A program made the translations under genes and the position numbers. 64,000 nucleotides of DNA from Salinisphaera sp. GTDB lineage: Bacteria > Pseudomonadota > Gammaproteobacteria > Nevskiales > Salinisphaeraceae. This document shows, piece after piece, positions 35,911-44,854 of the stretch. The notes below the pieces were generated by a model that ran no database searches, was not told the DNA's origin, and saw only the letters and a list, made by a program, of their open reading frames with translations. The DNA lies in assembly GCF_002729955.1 (NCBI RefSeq), contig NZ_PBYA01000008.1, forward strand, positions 62,001 through 126,000, read 5' to 3'. The first letter of the stretch is position 1, and each line of letters begins with the position of its first letter.

Positions 35911-36723
35911 TCAGGCCACGCGCAGCGGGTGCACGTTGCTGGGCTTGATCGTGTCCTTGATATCGTTCCAGTGCACGATTTCCATGCGCCCGTCGAAATG
36001 CTCGACCAGCGCCGTGGCCGACTCCACCCAGTCGCCCGAGTTGTAGTAGCTCACCCCTTCGATGGTCTTCATCTCGGCATGGTGAATATGCCCGCAGACG
36101 ACGCCGTCGAAGCCGCGGCGTCGGCATTCGTGGGCCACGGCCTTCTCGAACTCGCTGATGAAGTTCACGGCCGACTTCACCTTGTGCTTGGCATAGGCCG
36201 ACAGCGAAAAATAGGGATAGCCCAGCCGGGCCCGCGCGTTGTTGAAGTAGCGGTTGACGCGCAGCAGCGTGACGTAGGCGACGTCGCCGATACGGGCCAC
36301 CCAGCGATGGTAGCGGGTCACCACGTCGAACAGATCGCCATGGATGATGAACAGCTTGCGATTGTCGGCGGTGACATGAACCGCATCGTTGACGATCTGG
36401 ATATTGCCCATGCGCAGCTCGTAATCGACGAACTTGCGCAGGAAATCGTCGTGGTTGCCGGTCACGTAATAAACCTGCGTACCGCGCCGCGACTTGGTAA
36501 GAATACGGCGAATGACGTTGGTATGTTCCTGCGGCCAGAAGAACGTCGAGCGCAGCCGCCAGCCATCGATGATATCGCCGACCAGGTACAGGTTCTCGCA
36601 CTCGCAGTGCTTGAGAAACGAAGACAGCGCCTCGGCCTGGCTGCCGGCCGTGCCCAGATGCGCATCGGATATGAACACGCTGCGATAACGTAGCGGTTGG
36701 CGTTGCTTGTTGTCTTTTGACAT
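35911..36723 (-). CDS. LpxH-like UDP-2,3-diacylglucosamine diphosphatase family phosphatase
   Basis: A 270-residue calcineurin-like metallophosphatase. All metal motifs are present: SVFISDAHLGTAGSQ (DxH), LVGDIIDGW (GDxxD), VTGNHDD (GNHD), IIHGDLFD and VCGHIHHAE (GHxH). Members make lipid X in lipid A synthesis or act on other pyrophosphates. Length and the AEALSSFLKHCECENLYLVGD pattern fit the LpxH-like group that is broader than true LpxH, so the exact role is open. It diverges from purD. Confidence 0.85.
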   Translation of the reverse strand: MSKDNKQRQPLRYRSVFISDAHLGTAGSQAEALSSFLKHCECENLYLVGDIIDGWRLRSTFFWPQEHTNVIRRILTKSRRGTQVYYVTGNHDDFLRKFVDYELRMGNIQIVNDAVHVTADNRKLFIIHGDLFDVVTRYHRWVARIGDVAYVTLLRVNRYFNNARARLGYPYFSLSAYAKHKVKSAVNFISEFEKAVAHECRRRGFDGVVCGHIHHAEMKTIEGVSYYNSGDWVESATALVEHFDGRMEIVHWNDIKDTIKPSNVHPLRVA

Positions 36724-36908
36724 GGCCTGTTCCGGTAACGGATTCGGTTGCAGCCTAGAACGCACAAATCACGGTTCGGTGACGCTTTAATGGCGTTTTC
36801 ATGACAGCCTTGAATGAACTTTTTACGAAACGCTTTTGCTAAGCTTCGCCGCAGGCGCCCGTCGGGCCGCGCCGCGGCGGCACTTCTTTTCAGACGACAA
36901 GACAACAG

Positions 36909-38231
36909 ATGACAGCCAAACGACACCGGGTTCTTATCGTGGGTAACGGCGGGCGCGAGCATGCGCTGGCGGTCAAGATCGCGGCCTCGCCACGGGTCGA
37001 CCAGGTGTATGTCGCGCCGGGCAATGCCGGCACCGCCCGGATGCCGGGCGTCGAGAACATTGCGCTTGCCGCCACCGATATCGATGCGCTGCGCGATTTC
37101 GCCCGCGACAACGCCGTATCCCTCACCGTCGTTGGCCCCGAGGCGCCGCTGGCGGCCGGCATCGTGGACTGCTTCGAGCAGGCCGGGCTGGCCTGTTTCG
37201 GCCCCGGCCGCGACGCCGCGCGCCTGGAAGCCAGCAAGGCATTCTCGAAGGATTTTCTTGCGCGCCACGCGATCCCCACCGCCGACTATGCGGTATTCAG
37301 CGAATACGACCAGGCCGCGGCCTATATTCGCGACGTGGGCGCGCCGATCGTGGTCAAGGCCGACGGGCTGGCCGCCGGCAAGGGCGTTTTTCTCGCGGAT
37401 AGCGAACAGGCCGCGCTCGCCGCGGCCCGCGACATGCTCGAAGACAATGCCTTTGGTGACTCGGGCGCGCGGATCGTCGTCGAGCGATTCCTCACCGGCG
37501 AAGAAGCCAGCTTCATTGCTCTGGTCGACGGCAAGAACATCCTGCCGCTGGCCAGCTCCCAGGATCACAAGGCCGCCCATGACGGCGATACCGGCCCCAA
37601 CACCGGCGGCATGGGGGCCTACTCTCCGGCCCCGGTCATGACCGATGCCGTTTTCGAACGCGTGATGGCCGACGTCATCGAGCCGACGGTGGCCGGCATG
37701 GCGGCCGACGGCAACGCCTTTACCGGTTTTCTCTACGCCGGCCTGATGATCGACGAGGCCGGCGATGCCCGCGTGCTCGAATTCAACGTGCGCCTGGGCG
37801 ACCCCGAAACCCAACCGATTCTCATGCGCCTGCAAAGCGATCTGGTGGATCTGATCGAAGCGGCGCTGAACGCCCGCCTCGACCAGGTCGAGGCCGAATG
37901 GGATACGCGCGCCGCGCTGGGCGTGGTGATGGCGGCCGGCGGTTACCCCGGCAGCTATGAAAAAGGCGACGAAATCACTGGCCTCGACGCCGCCGAGGCG
38001 ACCGGCGCACAGGTATTTCATGCCGGCACGCGACTGGCCGATAACGATAAGGTACTCACCGACGGCGGGCGCGTATTATGTGTCTGCGCGCTCGGCGACG
38101 ACGTTGCCCAGGCCCAGGCGCGCGCCTATGCTGGTGTGGAAAAAATAAGCTGGCGCAAGGCGATGTATCGCCGCGATATCGGGCATCGAGCGATATCGCG
38201 CGAGACGTCAGCTACGCTTAATGAACGATAA
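36909..38231 (+). CDS. purD: Phosphoribosylamine-glycine ligase
   Basis: A 440-residue ATP-grasp enzyme of step 2 of purine synthesis, making GAR from phosphoribosylamine, glycine and ATP. Evidence: VLIVGNGGREHALA at the N-terminus, KADGLAAGKGVF, ASQDHKAAHDGDTGPNTGGMGAYSPAP, and EFNVRLGDPETQPILMRL. Length is normal, with a slightly longer C-terminal tail after SWRKAMYRRDIG. It stands alone, not beside purH, as in many gammaproteobacteria. Confidence 0.97.
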   Translation: MTAKRHRVLIVGNGGREHALAVKIAASPRVDQVYVAPGNAGTARMPGVENIALAATDIDALRDFARDNAVSLTVVGPEAPLAAGIVDCFEQAGLACFGPGRDAARLEASKAFSKDFLARHAIPTADYAVFSEYDQAAAYIRDVGAPIVVKADGLAAGKGVFLADSEQAALAAARDMLEDNAFGDSGARIVVERFLTGEEASFIALVDGKNILPLASSQDHKAAHDGDTGPNTGGMGAYSPAPVMTDAVFERVMADVIEPTVAGMAADGNAFTGFLYAGLMIDEAGDARVLEFNVRLGDPETQPILMRLQSDLVDLIEAALNARLDQVEAEWDTRAALGVVMAAGGYPGSYEKGDEITGLDAAEATGAQVFHAGTRLADNDKVLTDGGRVLCVCALGDDVAQAQARAYAGVEKISWRKAMYRRDIGHRAISRETSATLNER

Positions 38232-38282
38232 TCAAGAATAATCCCCCCTTTTCGCGATCGGACTGTCCCAAGGAATCCAGTG

Positions 38283-38843
38283 ATGAAATCGACTCGTTTC
38301 GTGAGCCGTATGTGCCTGTTGTGTGTTCTGCTCGTCACGGCTTCGGCCAGTCAGGCCGCCACCGAAAAGACGGTCTACGGCTGGGTGGAGAAGGCACAGC
38401 TCGTGCCCTGGGGCGTGACCCTCAAGGCCAAGCTCGATACGGGCGCGCTCACCTCGTCGCTGCACGCCACCAATATCGAGAAGTTCGAAAAGGACGACGA
38501 CACCTGGGTGCGCTTCACCACGCGCGTGGAAGACCAGCGCACCAACGAAATGGTGGAAAAGAAGTTCGAGCGGCCGCTCTATCGTGAACTCGAGGTCACC
38601 GGCGCGGGCGGCAGCGACGAGCGCCCCGTGGTGCTGCTCGATGTCTGCATGAACAACACGATCTACGAAGAACAGTTTTCTCTGCGCGATCGCGGCGACA
38701 TGATCTACCCGCTGCTGCTGGGTCGGCGCACCATCCGCCACCTCGGGCTGATCGACGTGAGCAAGAGCTTTCTCAACGAGCCCGAGTGCGACCACGACTC
38801 CAAGGTCGTCGAACACAAGAAAGACTCCGACTCCGACGACTGA
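38283..38843 (+). CDS. Retropepsin-like 'ATP-dependent zinc protease' family protein (PF05618)
   Basis: A 186-residue exported protein: signal peptide MKSTRFVSRMCLLCVLLVTASASQA, then a domain with TVYGWVEKAQLVPWGVTLKAKLDTGALTSSLHATNIE. The DTGA motif is the catalytic aspartate loop of pepsin-like folds; the Zn-protease name is historical. It is followed by ERPVVLLDVCMNNTIYEEQFSLRDR and YPLLLGRRTIRH. The first gene of a three-gene cassette with the transglutaminase/7TM protein and ATP-grasp enzyme, probably as protease or processing factor. The start has AGGA eight bases upstream. Confidence 0.85.
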   Translation: MKSTRFVSRMCLLCVLLVTASASQAATEKTVYGWVEKAQLVPWGVTLKAKLDTGALTSSLHATNIEKFEKDDDTWVRFTTRVEDQRTNEMVEKKFERPLYRELEVTGAGGSDERPVVLLDVCMNNTIYEEQFSLRDRGDMIYPLLLGRRTIRHLGLIDVSKSFLNEPECDHDSKVVEHKKDSDSDD

Positions 38844-38859
38844 ACGGCCCGGCATTTAA

Positions 38860-40401
38860 GTGAAAGACTTTCATCTCAAGACGCTGGCGCTGTTTCTCAG
38901 CGTCATTGCCATCGCACTGTGCTACTACAAGACGGAACGTCTCGGCGTGCCGCTGACGCCGCAGTCCAGCGCCCAGGTGTGGACCGCTGAGGCCACGGTC
39001 CGCTTCGATGGTCAGGATCGATCCGCCAAGATCAACCTGGCGGTGCCCAAGGCCCCGCCGGGCTTCTCTGTCCTCGACGAGAACTTCATCTCGGCCGGCT
39101 ATGGCCTGGCCACCAACGATGTCGGCGCCAACCGGGTGGTCCAGTGGGCGGCCCGCAACCTCAGCGGCCAGCAGACGCTCTACTACCGCGTCGTGCTCAC
39201 CGAGGACAGCGACGCGCATCGCGATCGCACCGAGCCGACCCCGTCCTATCCGGATATCCCCGAGTATTCGGACCCGGAGCGGGCGGCAGTCTTCACCCTG
39301 CTCGACAGCGTGCGTGCACGCTCGGCGGATACCGCCTCCTTCGCCCATGAACTGCTGCGTCGCTTCAACGATCCGACCCCGGAAGCCGAGGTAAAGGTTC
39401 TGCGTGACGAGTCCGCGGATGCGACCGCCCAGGTCAAGCAGATCCAGCATATCCTTGCCGGCGCGCGTATCCCCTCACGGATCGCGCACGTGTTGCCCCT
39501 GGCCGGCAGCCTGCGTCACGGCAGCCTCACGCCCTGGCTCGAGGTCTACAACGGCGAACGCTGGCTGGCCTTCAATCCGCGCACCGGCGCCGCCGGTTTT
39601 CCCGCCGATGCCCTGGTCTGGTATGCCGGCGACATGCCGCTGGTGGATATCGAGGGCGCCGACAACGCCAGCGTGCAGTTCTCGGCGCTGCGCACCTCGC
39701 GCGATGTCATGGGTCTGGCCCAGCAGCGCGCGCGGCTGATCAATTCCGATGTGCTCGAATATTCGCTGCTGTCGCTGCCCATCGCCACCCAGAACACCTA
39801 CAAGATCCTGTTGACCGTGCCGCTGGGCGCGCTGGTGGTGGTGCTGTTGCGCAACTTCATCGGCCTGCGCACCTTCGGCACGTTCATGCCGGTGCTGATC
39901 GCGCTGGCGTTTCGCGAAACCGAACTGCTCTGGGGCTGCATCCTGTTCACGGTGCTCGTCGCGCTGGGGCTGATCATTCGCTTCTACCTGGAGCGATTGA
40001 AGCTGTTGCTGGTGCCCAGGCTGGCCTCGATGCTCACGATCGTGATCCTGCTCATGGCGGGCGTGTCCATCATCAGTCACAAGCTGGGCATGGAACACGG
40101 GCTATCGATTGCCCTGTTCCCGATGGTGATTCTGGCCATGACCATCGAACGCATGTCGATCGTATGGGATGAAAACGGGCCGAAGGACGCGCTGTTGTCG
40201 GGCTTTGGCAGTCTGGCCGTCGCGGCCGTCGGCTTCGTGGTGATGACCCATCCGCTGGCCGAGTATCTGGCCTTCGTATTCCCCGAACTGTTGTTGCTGG
40301 TCCTGGCGTTCACCCTGCTCGCCGGCCGCTATACCGGCTACCGTGTCTCCGAGCTGTGGCGATTCCGCGCCTCGGCCCGGGCGATCACGAACAAGCAATG
40401 A
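38860..40401 (+). CDS. Inactive transglutaminase fused to seven transmembrane helices
   Basis: A 513-residue protein from a GTG start. Residues 1-20 are a membrane anchor (LKTLALFLSVIAIALCYY); residues about 25-285 form a large periplasmic region (the family's inactive transglutaminase-like domain); the C-terminal 230 residues carry about seven helices (LTVPLGALVVVLLRNFIGL, LFTVLVALGLIIRFYL, MLTIVILLMAGVSII, GFGSLAVAAVGFVVM and LLLVLAFTLLAGRYTGY visible). This matches the Transglut_i_TM / 7TM_transglut family. Its stop overlaps the next gene as ATGA, so translation is coupled. Confidence 0.87.
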   Translation: MKDFHLKTLALFLSVIAIALCYYKTERLGVPLTPQSSAQVWTAEATVRFDGQDRSAKINLAVPKAPPGFSVLDENFISAGYGLATNDVGANRVVQWAARNLSGQQTLYYRVVLTEDSDAHRDRTEPTPSYPDIPEYSDPERAAVFTLLDSVRARSADTASFAHELLRRFNDPTPEAEVKVLRDESADATAQVKQIQHILAGARIPSRIAHVLPLAGSLRHGSLTPWLEVYNGERWLAFNPRTGAAGFPADALVWYAGDMPLVDIEGADNASVQFSALRTSRDVMGLAQQRARLINSDVLEYSLLSLPIATQNTYKILLTVPLGALVVVLLRNFIGLRTFGTFMPVLIALAFRETELLWGCILFTVLVALGLIIRFYLERLKLLLVPRLASMLTIVILLMAGVSIISHKLGMEHGLSIALFPMVILAMTIERMSIVWDENGPKDALLSGFGSLAVAAVGFVVMTHPLAEYLAFVFPELLLLVLAFTLLAGRYTGYRVSELWRFRASARAITNKQ

Positions 40402-41402
40402 GCAGTATCGGACGCGGTTGGCGCAGCCGGTTGCGGCTGCTGCGGCGCAACCCGCCGCTGCGCATGCCGTCGACGCTCAGAGAGCTGGGCATCCTCGGCA
40501 TGAACGAGCGCAACGGCGACTACATCAGCATCTACAACAAGCGTAAGTACTATCCGCTGGTCGACGACAAGCTCAAGACCAAGCAGCTGGCGCTGGAAGC
40601 GGGCATCGCCACACCGCAGCTGTATGGCGTGATCGAGATCGAACACCAGGTGCGCGATCTCGACACGATTCTGGGCGATCATCAGGACTTCGTGATCAAG
40701 CCGGCCCAGGGATCGGGCGGCAGCGGGATCATGGTCATCGGCGGCCGGCGCGGCAATCAGTTCCTGCGCTCGTCGGGCGTGAGCGTGTCCCGCAGCGAGC
40801 TCGAGCACTTCATCTCGAACGTGCTGTCGGGCATGTACAGCCTGGGCGGCCTGCCCGACAAGGCCATTATCGAGTATCGCGTGAAGCCGCATGCGGTATT
40901 CGATGCGGTGAGCTTTCAGGGCGTGCCCGATATCCGCACCATCGTCTTTCGCGGTATTCCGATCGCCAGCATGGTGCGCCTGCCGACCCGCCAGTCCGAC
41001 GGCAAGGCCAATCTCCATCAGGGCGCGATCGGTGCCGGCATCGACCTGGCCACCGGGCGCACGGTGGACGGGGTATGGTTCAACAGCGTGCTGGATTCAC
41101 ACCCGGATTCCGGCAATGCCGTGCGCGGCATTCAGGTGCCCGACTGGCAGCTGCTGCTGGAACTCGCCGCACGCTCCTACGACCTCACCCAGCTGGGTTA
41201 TCTGGGCGTCGATGTGGTGCTGGATGCCGAGCACGGGCCGCTGGTGCTCGAGTACAACGCCCGGCCGGGCCTGAATATTCAGCTGGCCAATCAGATGGGC
41301 CTGCGCCACCGGCTGGAAAAGGTGCGCGCAATCGAAAAGATTCCCAGCTCCGCGGCCGCACGCGTCGCGCTCGGCCAGGAACTATTCGGCGAAGGCGGCT
41401 AG
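40398..41402 (+). CDS. RimK-like ATP-grasp ligase (sugar-transfer/alpha-L-glutamate ligase family)
   Basis: A 334-residue ATP-grasp enzyme. Motifs: FVIKPAQGSGGSGIMVI (nucleotide-binding glycine loop), IEYRVKPHAVFDAV, DIRTIVFRGIPIASMVRLPT, GKANLHQGAIGAGID and GYLGVDVVLDAEHGPLVLEYNARPGLNIQLAN (metal-binding Glu/Asn). It should form an amide or peptide bond between an acyl phosphate and an amine. The start ATG overlaps the previous stop (ATGA), completing the protease-7TM-ligase cassette. No signal peptide is visible, so it is cytoplasmic. Its product is unknown. Confidence 0.88.
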   Translation: MSSIGRGWRSRLRLLRRNPPLRMPSTLRELGILGMNERNGDYISIYNKRKYYPLVDDKLKTKQLALEAGIATPQLYGVIEIEHQVRDLDTILGDHQDFVIKPAQGSGGSGIMVIGGRRGNQFLRSSGVSVSRSELEHFISNVLSGMYSLGGLPDKAIIEYRVKPHAVFDAVSFQGVPDIRTIVFRGIPIASMVRLPTRQSDGKANLHQGAIGAGIDLATGRTVDGVWFNSVLDSHPDSGNAVRGIQVPDWQLLLELAARSYDLTQLGYLGVDVVLDAEHGPLVLEYNARPGLNIQLANQMGLRHRLEKVRAIEKIPSSAAARVALGQELFGEGG

Positions 41403-41403
41403 C

Positions 41404-41445
41404 GGCGCGCCCGGCGCAATCGTCGAACGATTGGCGGGCCGCGCC
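41404..41445. terminator. Terminator-like hairpin between convergent genes
   Basis: GGCGCGCCCG...GCAATCG and CGATTG...CGGGCCGCGCC form a long imperfect GC-rich hairpin with a short TCGAA loop (about 41404-41445), starting two bases after the ATP-grasp stop and ending 17 bases before the methyltransferase stop. No T-run follows, so termination is only possible. Confidence 0.45.
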
Positions 41446-41462
41446 CTTGCGTACCTGCCGGC

Positions 41463-42080
41463 TCAGCTGGCCTTGTTACGGGCGTGGATGAAGGTCCAGT
41501 AGCCGAAGGCATTGACCGGCCGCGTCTCGACCACGTCGAGATCGGCCATTTCCAGGAAATCGTCCAGCGGGAACGACGGGCGGAAACCGACCAGCTTCGA
41601 CAGCGGCGACACCATGCGCTCGAGCGAGGCCATCGCGCCCCTGCCCTGGCTGAAGTGGTTCACGATAAACAGATCGCCGCCGGGCTTGCAGACGCGCTTC
41701 ATTTCCTCGACGACCTTCTTCGGGTCCGGGGCAACGGAAACGACATACATCGCCACGACCTTGTCGAAGCTGTTGTCCGCGTATTCCAGCGCCTGTGCAT
41801 CCATCAGCGCCAGCGAGATACGGTCCGCGTTGCCGTTTACGCGCGCCTTGGCGTATTCCAGCATCTCCGGCGATACGTCGATGCCCACCACCTCGACATC
41901 GTCGGCGTAGTGATCGAGCGACAGCCCGGTACCCACGCCCACCTCGAGTACGCGATCACCGGCGTTGCAGTCCATCTTGCGCACCGCGACTTCGCGTCCC
42001 TGCTCGAACACCGGGCCGAAGAAACGATCGTATTGTCGTGACAGACGGCGATACGCGGTTACAACGGATTTTTCATCCAT
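41463..42080 (-). CDS. SAM-dependent methyltransferase, phosphatidylethanolamine N-methyltransferase (PmtA)-like
   Basis: A 205-residue class I methyltransferase: VLEVGVGTGLSLDHY (motif I), VVGIDVSPEMLEYAK (post I), ALMDAQALEYADNSFD, VVAMYVVSVAPDPKK and VCKPGGDLFIVNHF (motif III). The overall pattern, with SVVTAYRRLSRQYDRFFGPVF at the start and a C-terminal FRPSFPLDDFL segment, matches bacterial PmtA enzymes that methylate phosphatidylethanolamine towards phosphatidylcholine. The ATG at 42080 gives the natural N-terminus; the longer frame is unlikely. It converges with the ATP-grasp gene. Confidence 0.82.
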   Translation of the reverse strand: MDEKSVVTAYRRLSRQYDRFFGPVFEQGREVAVRKMDCNAGDRVLEVGVGTGLSLDHYADDVEVVGIDVSPEMLEYAKARVNGNADRISLALMDAQALEYADNSFDKVVAMYVVSVAPDPKKVVEEMKRVCKPGGDLFIVNHFSQGRGAMASLERMVSPLSKLVGFRPSFPLDDFLEMADLDVVETRPVNAFGYWTFIHARNKAS

Positions 42081-42187
42081 GAATAGGTTCCCGTAGATTA
42101 GTCGTGCGACCACTTAGGCGAGCGAAGAATACGCCTGTGTCGTCGCCGACACAAAAATCGCTGGCCGCGAGTTTGGCCAGGGATTGG

Positions 42188-42763
42188 CTAGAGCACGCCG
42201 CGCGAGCTTTCCTGTACCTGTTGGCCGACGAGTTCGAACAGTCCGCGCATATCGTCACCGCGATGACACAGCCGCGGACGTGTTTCATGCTCGAAGAAAC
42301 GGATGGTGCGAAAAGAGCGGGCGGAATCCATGTGAAACCAGTGCCGCAGGCCGGCGGGCACGCGCACGTAGTCGCCCGGCTCACAGGCCAGCGCGAACAC
42401 CGCGTTCGAAGCGCGCATGAACAGAATGCCTGCGCCGTGGACCAGCAACTGCGACTCCACCGCATCGTGGGCATGCTCGATCATGAGTTCGCGCTCGATG
42501 GTATCGCGGCGCGGATGCGAAACCGCCACGCTGGCAACGTCCAGGGCCACTTTCGGCATGCTCGCCATGAGCCGGTCGAGCGGCTCGATATAACTGCCGA
42601 TCACCTCGTCCGGGCGCGACTCTTCGTCAAAGACCAGGCTGGGTAATTCGACATGGTCGTAATGCACGCCCACGCCGGCCAGACGCGCGCCGATACAGGC
42701 GCGCTCGGTATCACAGAGCTTGAGTTGATAGGCGTGGTCGACGTCGCGGTAGAGCTGGGTCAT
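42188..42763 (-). CDS. mtnD: Acireductone dioxygenase
   Basis: A 191-residue cupin that oxidises acireductone in methionine salvage (Fe form to ketomethylthiobutyrate, Ni form off-pathway). Metal ligands are His97, His99 and Glu103 in IEHAHDAVE, and the later His in VPAGLRHWFHM. The remaining family pattern SQLLVHGAGILFM, GDYVRVPAG and FRTIRFF is intact. The start at the MTQLYRDVD ATG is usual for the family. No other mtn genes are adjacent, so salvage partners must lie elsewhere. Confidence 0.9.
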   Translation of the reverse strand: MTQLYRDVDHAYQLKLCDTERACIGARLAGVGVHYDHVELPSLVFDEESRPDEVIGSYIEPLDRLMASMPKVALDVASVAVSHPRRDTIERELMIEHAHDAVESQLLVHGAGILFMRASNAVFALACEPGDYVRVPAGLRHWFHMDSARSFRTIRFFEHETRPRLCHRGDDMRGLFELVGQQVQESSRGVL

Positions 42764-42845
42764 GGTCTTTGCCGTCGCGCAAAAGGGGCCTTGCCCCGAA
42801 TGGAACACTACACAGCACAGCGCCCCGCAGGAATCCGCCGCGCTC

Positions 42846-42874
42846 AAAAAAGCGCCGGCATGGTAACCGGCGCC
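42846..42874 (-). terminator. Rho-independent terminator after aconitase
   Basis: On the minus strand GGCGCCGGT and ACCATGCCGGCGCTTTTTT form a hairpin ending in a T-run, 49 bases past the aconitase stop. It shields mtnD from aconitase transcription. Confidence 0.8.
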
Positions 42875-42922
42875 ACGTGACAGCGAAATGTCGGGCCGAC
42901 GAAGCCGCCGACCCGGGCATAA

Positions 42923-44854
42923 TCAGCCCTGGTCGCGCTTCCAGTTGATCAACCCGCCGGCACGCAGGATGTCGATCTGGCGATCCGACAGCGCATGCTT
43001 GCAGGTGATCGTGCCACCGTCTTCGGTCTCGACTTCGAGGCTATCCCCGGCCGCCAGTGCATCGTGTAGACCGCTGATCTTGAGTTTGGTGCCCTGCTTG
43101 AGCTTATCCAGATCCTCGCCGTTGGCGAAGGTCAGCGGCAGCACACCGAAGTTGACCAGGTTCTGCCAGTGGATACGGGCATAGTCCTTGGCAACGACGA
43201 CGCGTAGCCCGAGATAGCGCGGCGCAATCGCGGCATGTTCGCGCGAACTGCCCTGACCATAGTTGGAGCCGCCGATGATCGCATGATCGCCCGTCTCCTT
43301 GGCGCGATCGGGGTAATCCTCGTCCACGACGTCGTAAACGAACTCGGCGATGGCCGGGATGTTGGAGCGAAACGGCAGCACCTCGGCACCCGCGCGCATG
43401 ATTTCGTCGGTGGAGATATCGTCGCCGACCTTGAGCAGCACCGGCAGCTCGAATTCATCCGGAATACCGTCGAAATCCGGAAGGGACTTGATGTTCGGCC
43501 CCTTGACCAGCTCGACCTTGCGCGCCTCCTCGATCGGGAGCGGCGATTCGAGCATCTTGTCGTTGACCACCGGGTCGTCCGGATTGCTCACCTTCGGATA
43601 TTCGAAGTCCAGCGTACGCGGGTCGGTGATCTTGCCCATCAGCGCCGAGGCGGTCGCCGTTTCCGGCGAACACAGGAATACCGAGTCTTCCTTGGTGCCG
43701 GAGCGCCCCGGGAAGTTGCGCGGGGTGGTACGCAGGCTGTTGCGCTTGTAGGCCGGCGCCTGGCCCATGCCGATACAGCCGTTGCAGCCGGCCTGATGCA
43801 GACGCGCGCCCGAGGCGATCAACGGGCCCAGCAGGTTGTCGCGGGCCAGCGTCTGCAGCATGGCACGCGACGACGGGTTCACGTCGAAAGACACATGCTT
43901 GCTCACTTCCCGTCCACGCACCATTTCCGCAGTGATGGCGAAATCCCGGTAGCCCGGGTTGGCGGAGGAGCCGATATAGGACTGATACAGCTCGTCGCCG
44001 GCGACTTCTTCCACCGGCACGACGTTGCCGGGCGAAGTCGGCTTGGCGATCAAGGGCACCAGCGTCGACAGGTCGATTTCGTCGTGCTCGTCGTATTCGC
44101 AGCCCTCGTCGGCCACCAGTTCCTCGTACTCGTCTTCGCGGCCCTGGGACTTGAGAAAGCGCTTGATCTCGGCATCGGCCGGGAAAACCGTGGTGGTCGC
44201 ACCCAGCTCGGCGCCCATGTTGGCGATCACGTGTCGATCCATGGCCTCCAGATTGTCCAGACCCGGCCCGTAGTATTCGATGATCTTGCCCACGCCCCCG
44301 GATACGCCGTGTCGGCGCAGCATTTCCAGAATCACATCCTTGGCCGACACCCAGTCCGGCAATTCACCGGTGAGCTTGACACCGAAGACCTTCGGCATCT
44401 TGGTATAGAGCGGCTCGCCGGCCATGGCCATGGCAACTTCCAGACCGCCCGCGCCGATCGCCAGCATGCCCATCGAACCGCCGGCCGGCGTATGGCTGTC
44501 GGAGCCCAGCAGGGTCTTGCCCGGACGCCCGAAGCGTTCCATGTGCACGGCATGAGATATGCCGTTGCCCGGGCGCGAGTAGTAGGCCCCGAAGCGTTCG
44601 CAGGCGGACTGCAGGAACAGGTGATCGTCGGGGTTCTTGTTGTCTTCCTGGATGAGGTTATGGTCGACGTACTGGGCCGAGATCTCGGTCTTGACCCGGT
44701 CGAGCTCCATCGCCTCGAGTTCGAGCATGACCAGGGTGCCGGTCGCGTCTTGGGTCAGCGTCTGGTCGATTCGCAGCGCGATCTCTTCGCCTGGCGTCAT
44801 CTCGCCGTCGATCAGATGCGACGCGATGAGTTTCTGGGCAACGTTCTGGGCCAT
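42923..44854 (-). CDS. Aconitate hydratase, Aquifex-type
   Basis: A 643-residue aconitase of the citrate cycle. Motifs: LLGSDSHTPAGGSMGMLAIGAGGLEVAMAMAG, GCNGCIGMGQAPA (two of the three cluster cysteines), FLCSPETATASALMG (the third) and SNYGQGSSREHAAIAPRYLGLRVVVAKDYARIHWQNL in the swivel domain. The size (about 640 rather than 890 residues) fits the TIGR01342-type aconitase. The ATG is preceded by GGAGG. A Fur-like box lies about 100 bases upstream; a terminator follows. Confidence 0.95.
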   Translation of the reverse strand: MAQNVAQKLIASHLIDGEMTPGEEIALRIDQTLTQDATGTLVMLELEAMELDRVKTEISAQYVDHNLIQEDNKNPDDHLFLQSACERFGAYYSRPGNGISHAVHMERFGRPGKTLLGSDSHTPAGGSMGMLAIGAGGLEVAMAMAGEPLYTKMPKVFGVKLTGELPDWVSAKDVILEMLRRHGVSGGVGKIIEYYGPGLDNLEAMDRHVIANMGAELGATTTVFPADAEIKRFLKSQGREDEYEELVADEGCEYDEHDEIDLSTLVPLIAKPTSPGNVVPVEEVAGDELYQSYIGSSANPGYRDFAITAEMVRGREVSKHVSFDVNPSSRAMLQTLARDNLLGPLIASGARLHQAGCNGCIGMGQAPAYKRNSLRTTPRNFPGRSGTKEDSVFLCSPETATASALMGKITDPRTLDFEYPKVSNPDDPVVNDKMLESPLPIEEARKVELVKGPNIKSLPDFDGIPDEFELPVLLKVGDDISTDEIMRAGAEVLPFRSNIPAIAEFVYDVVDEDYPDRAKETGDHAIIGGSNYGQGSSREHAAIAPRYLGLRVVVAKDYARIHWQNLVNFGVLPLTFANGEDLDKLKQGTKLKISGLHDALAAGDSLEVETEDGGTITCKHALSDRQIDILRAGGLINWKRDQG

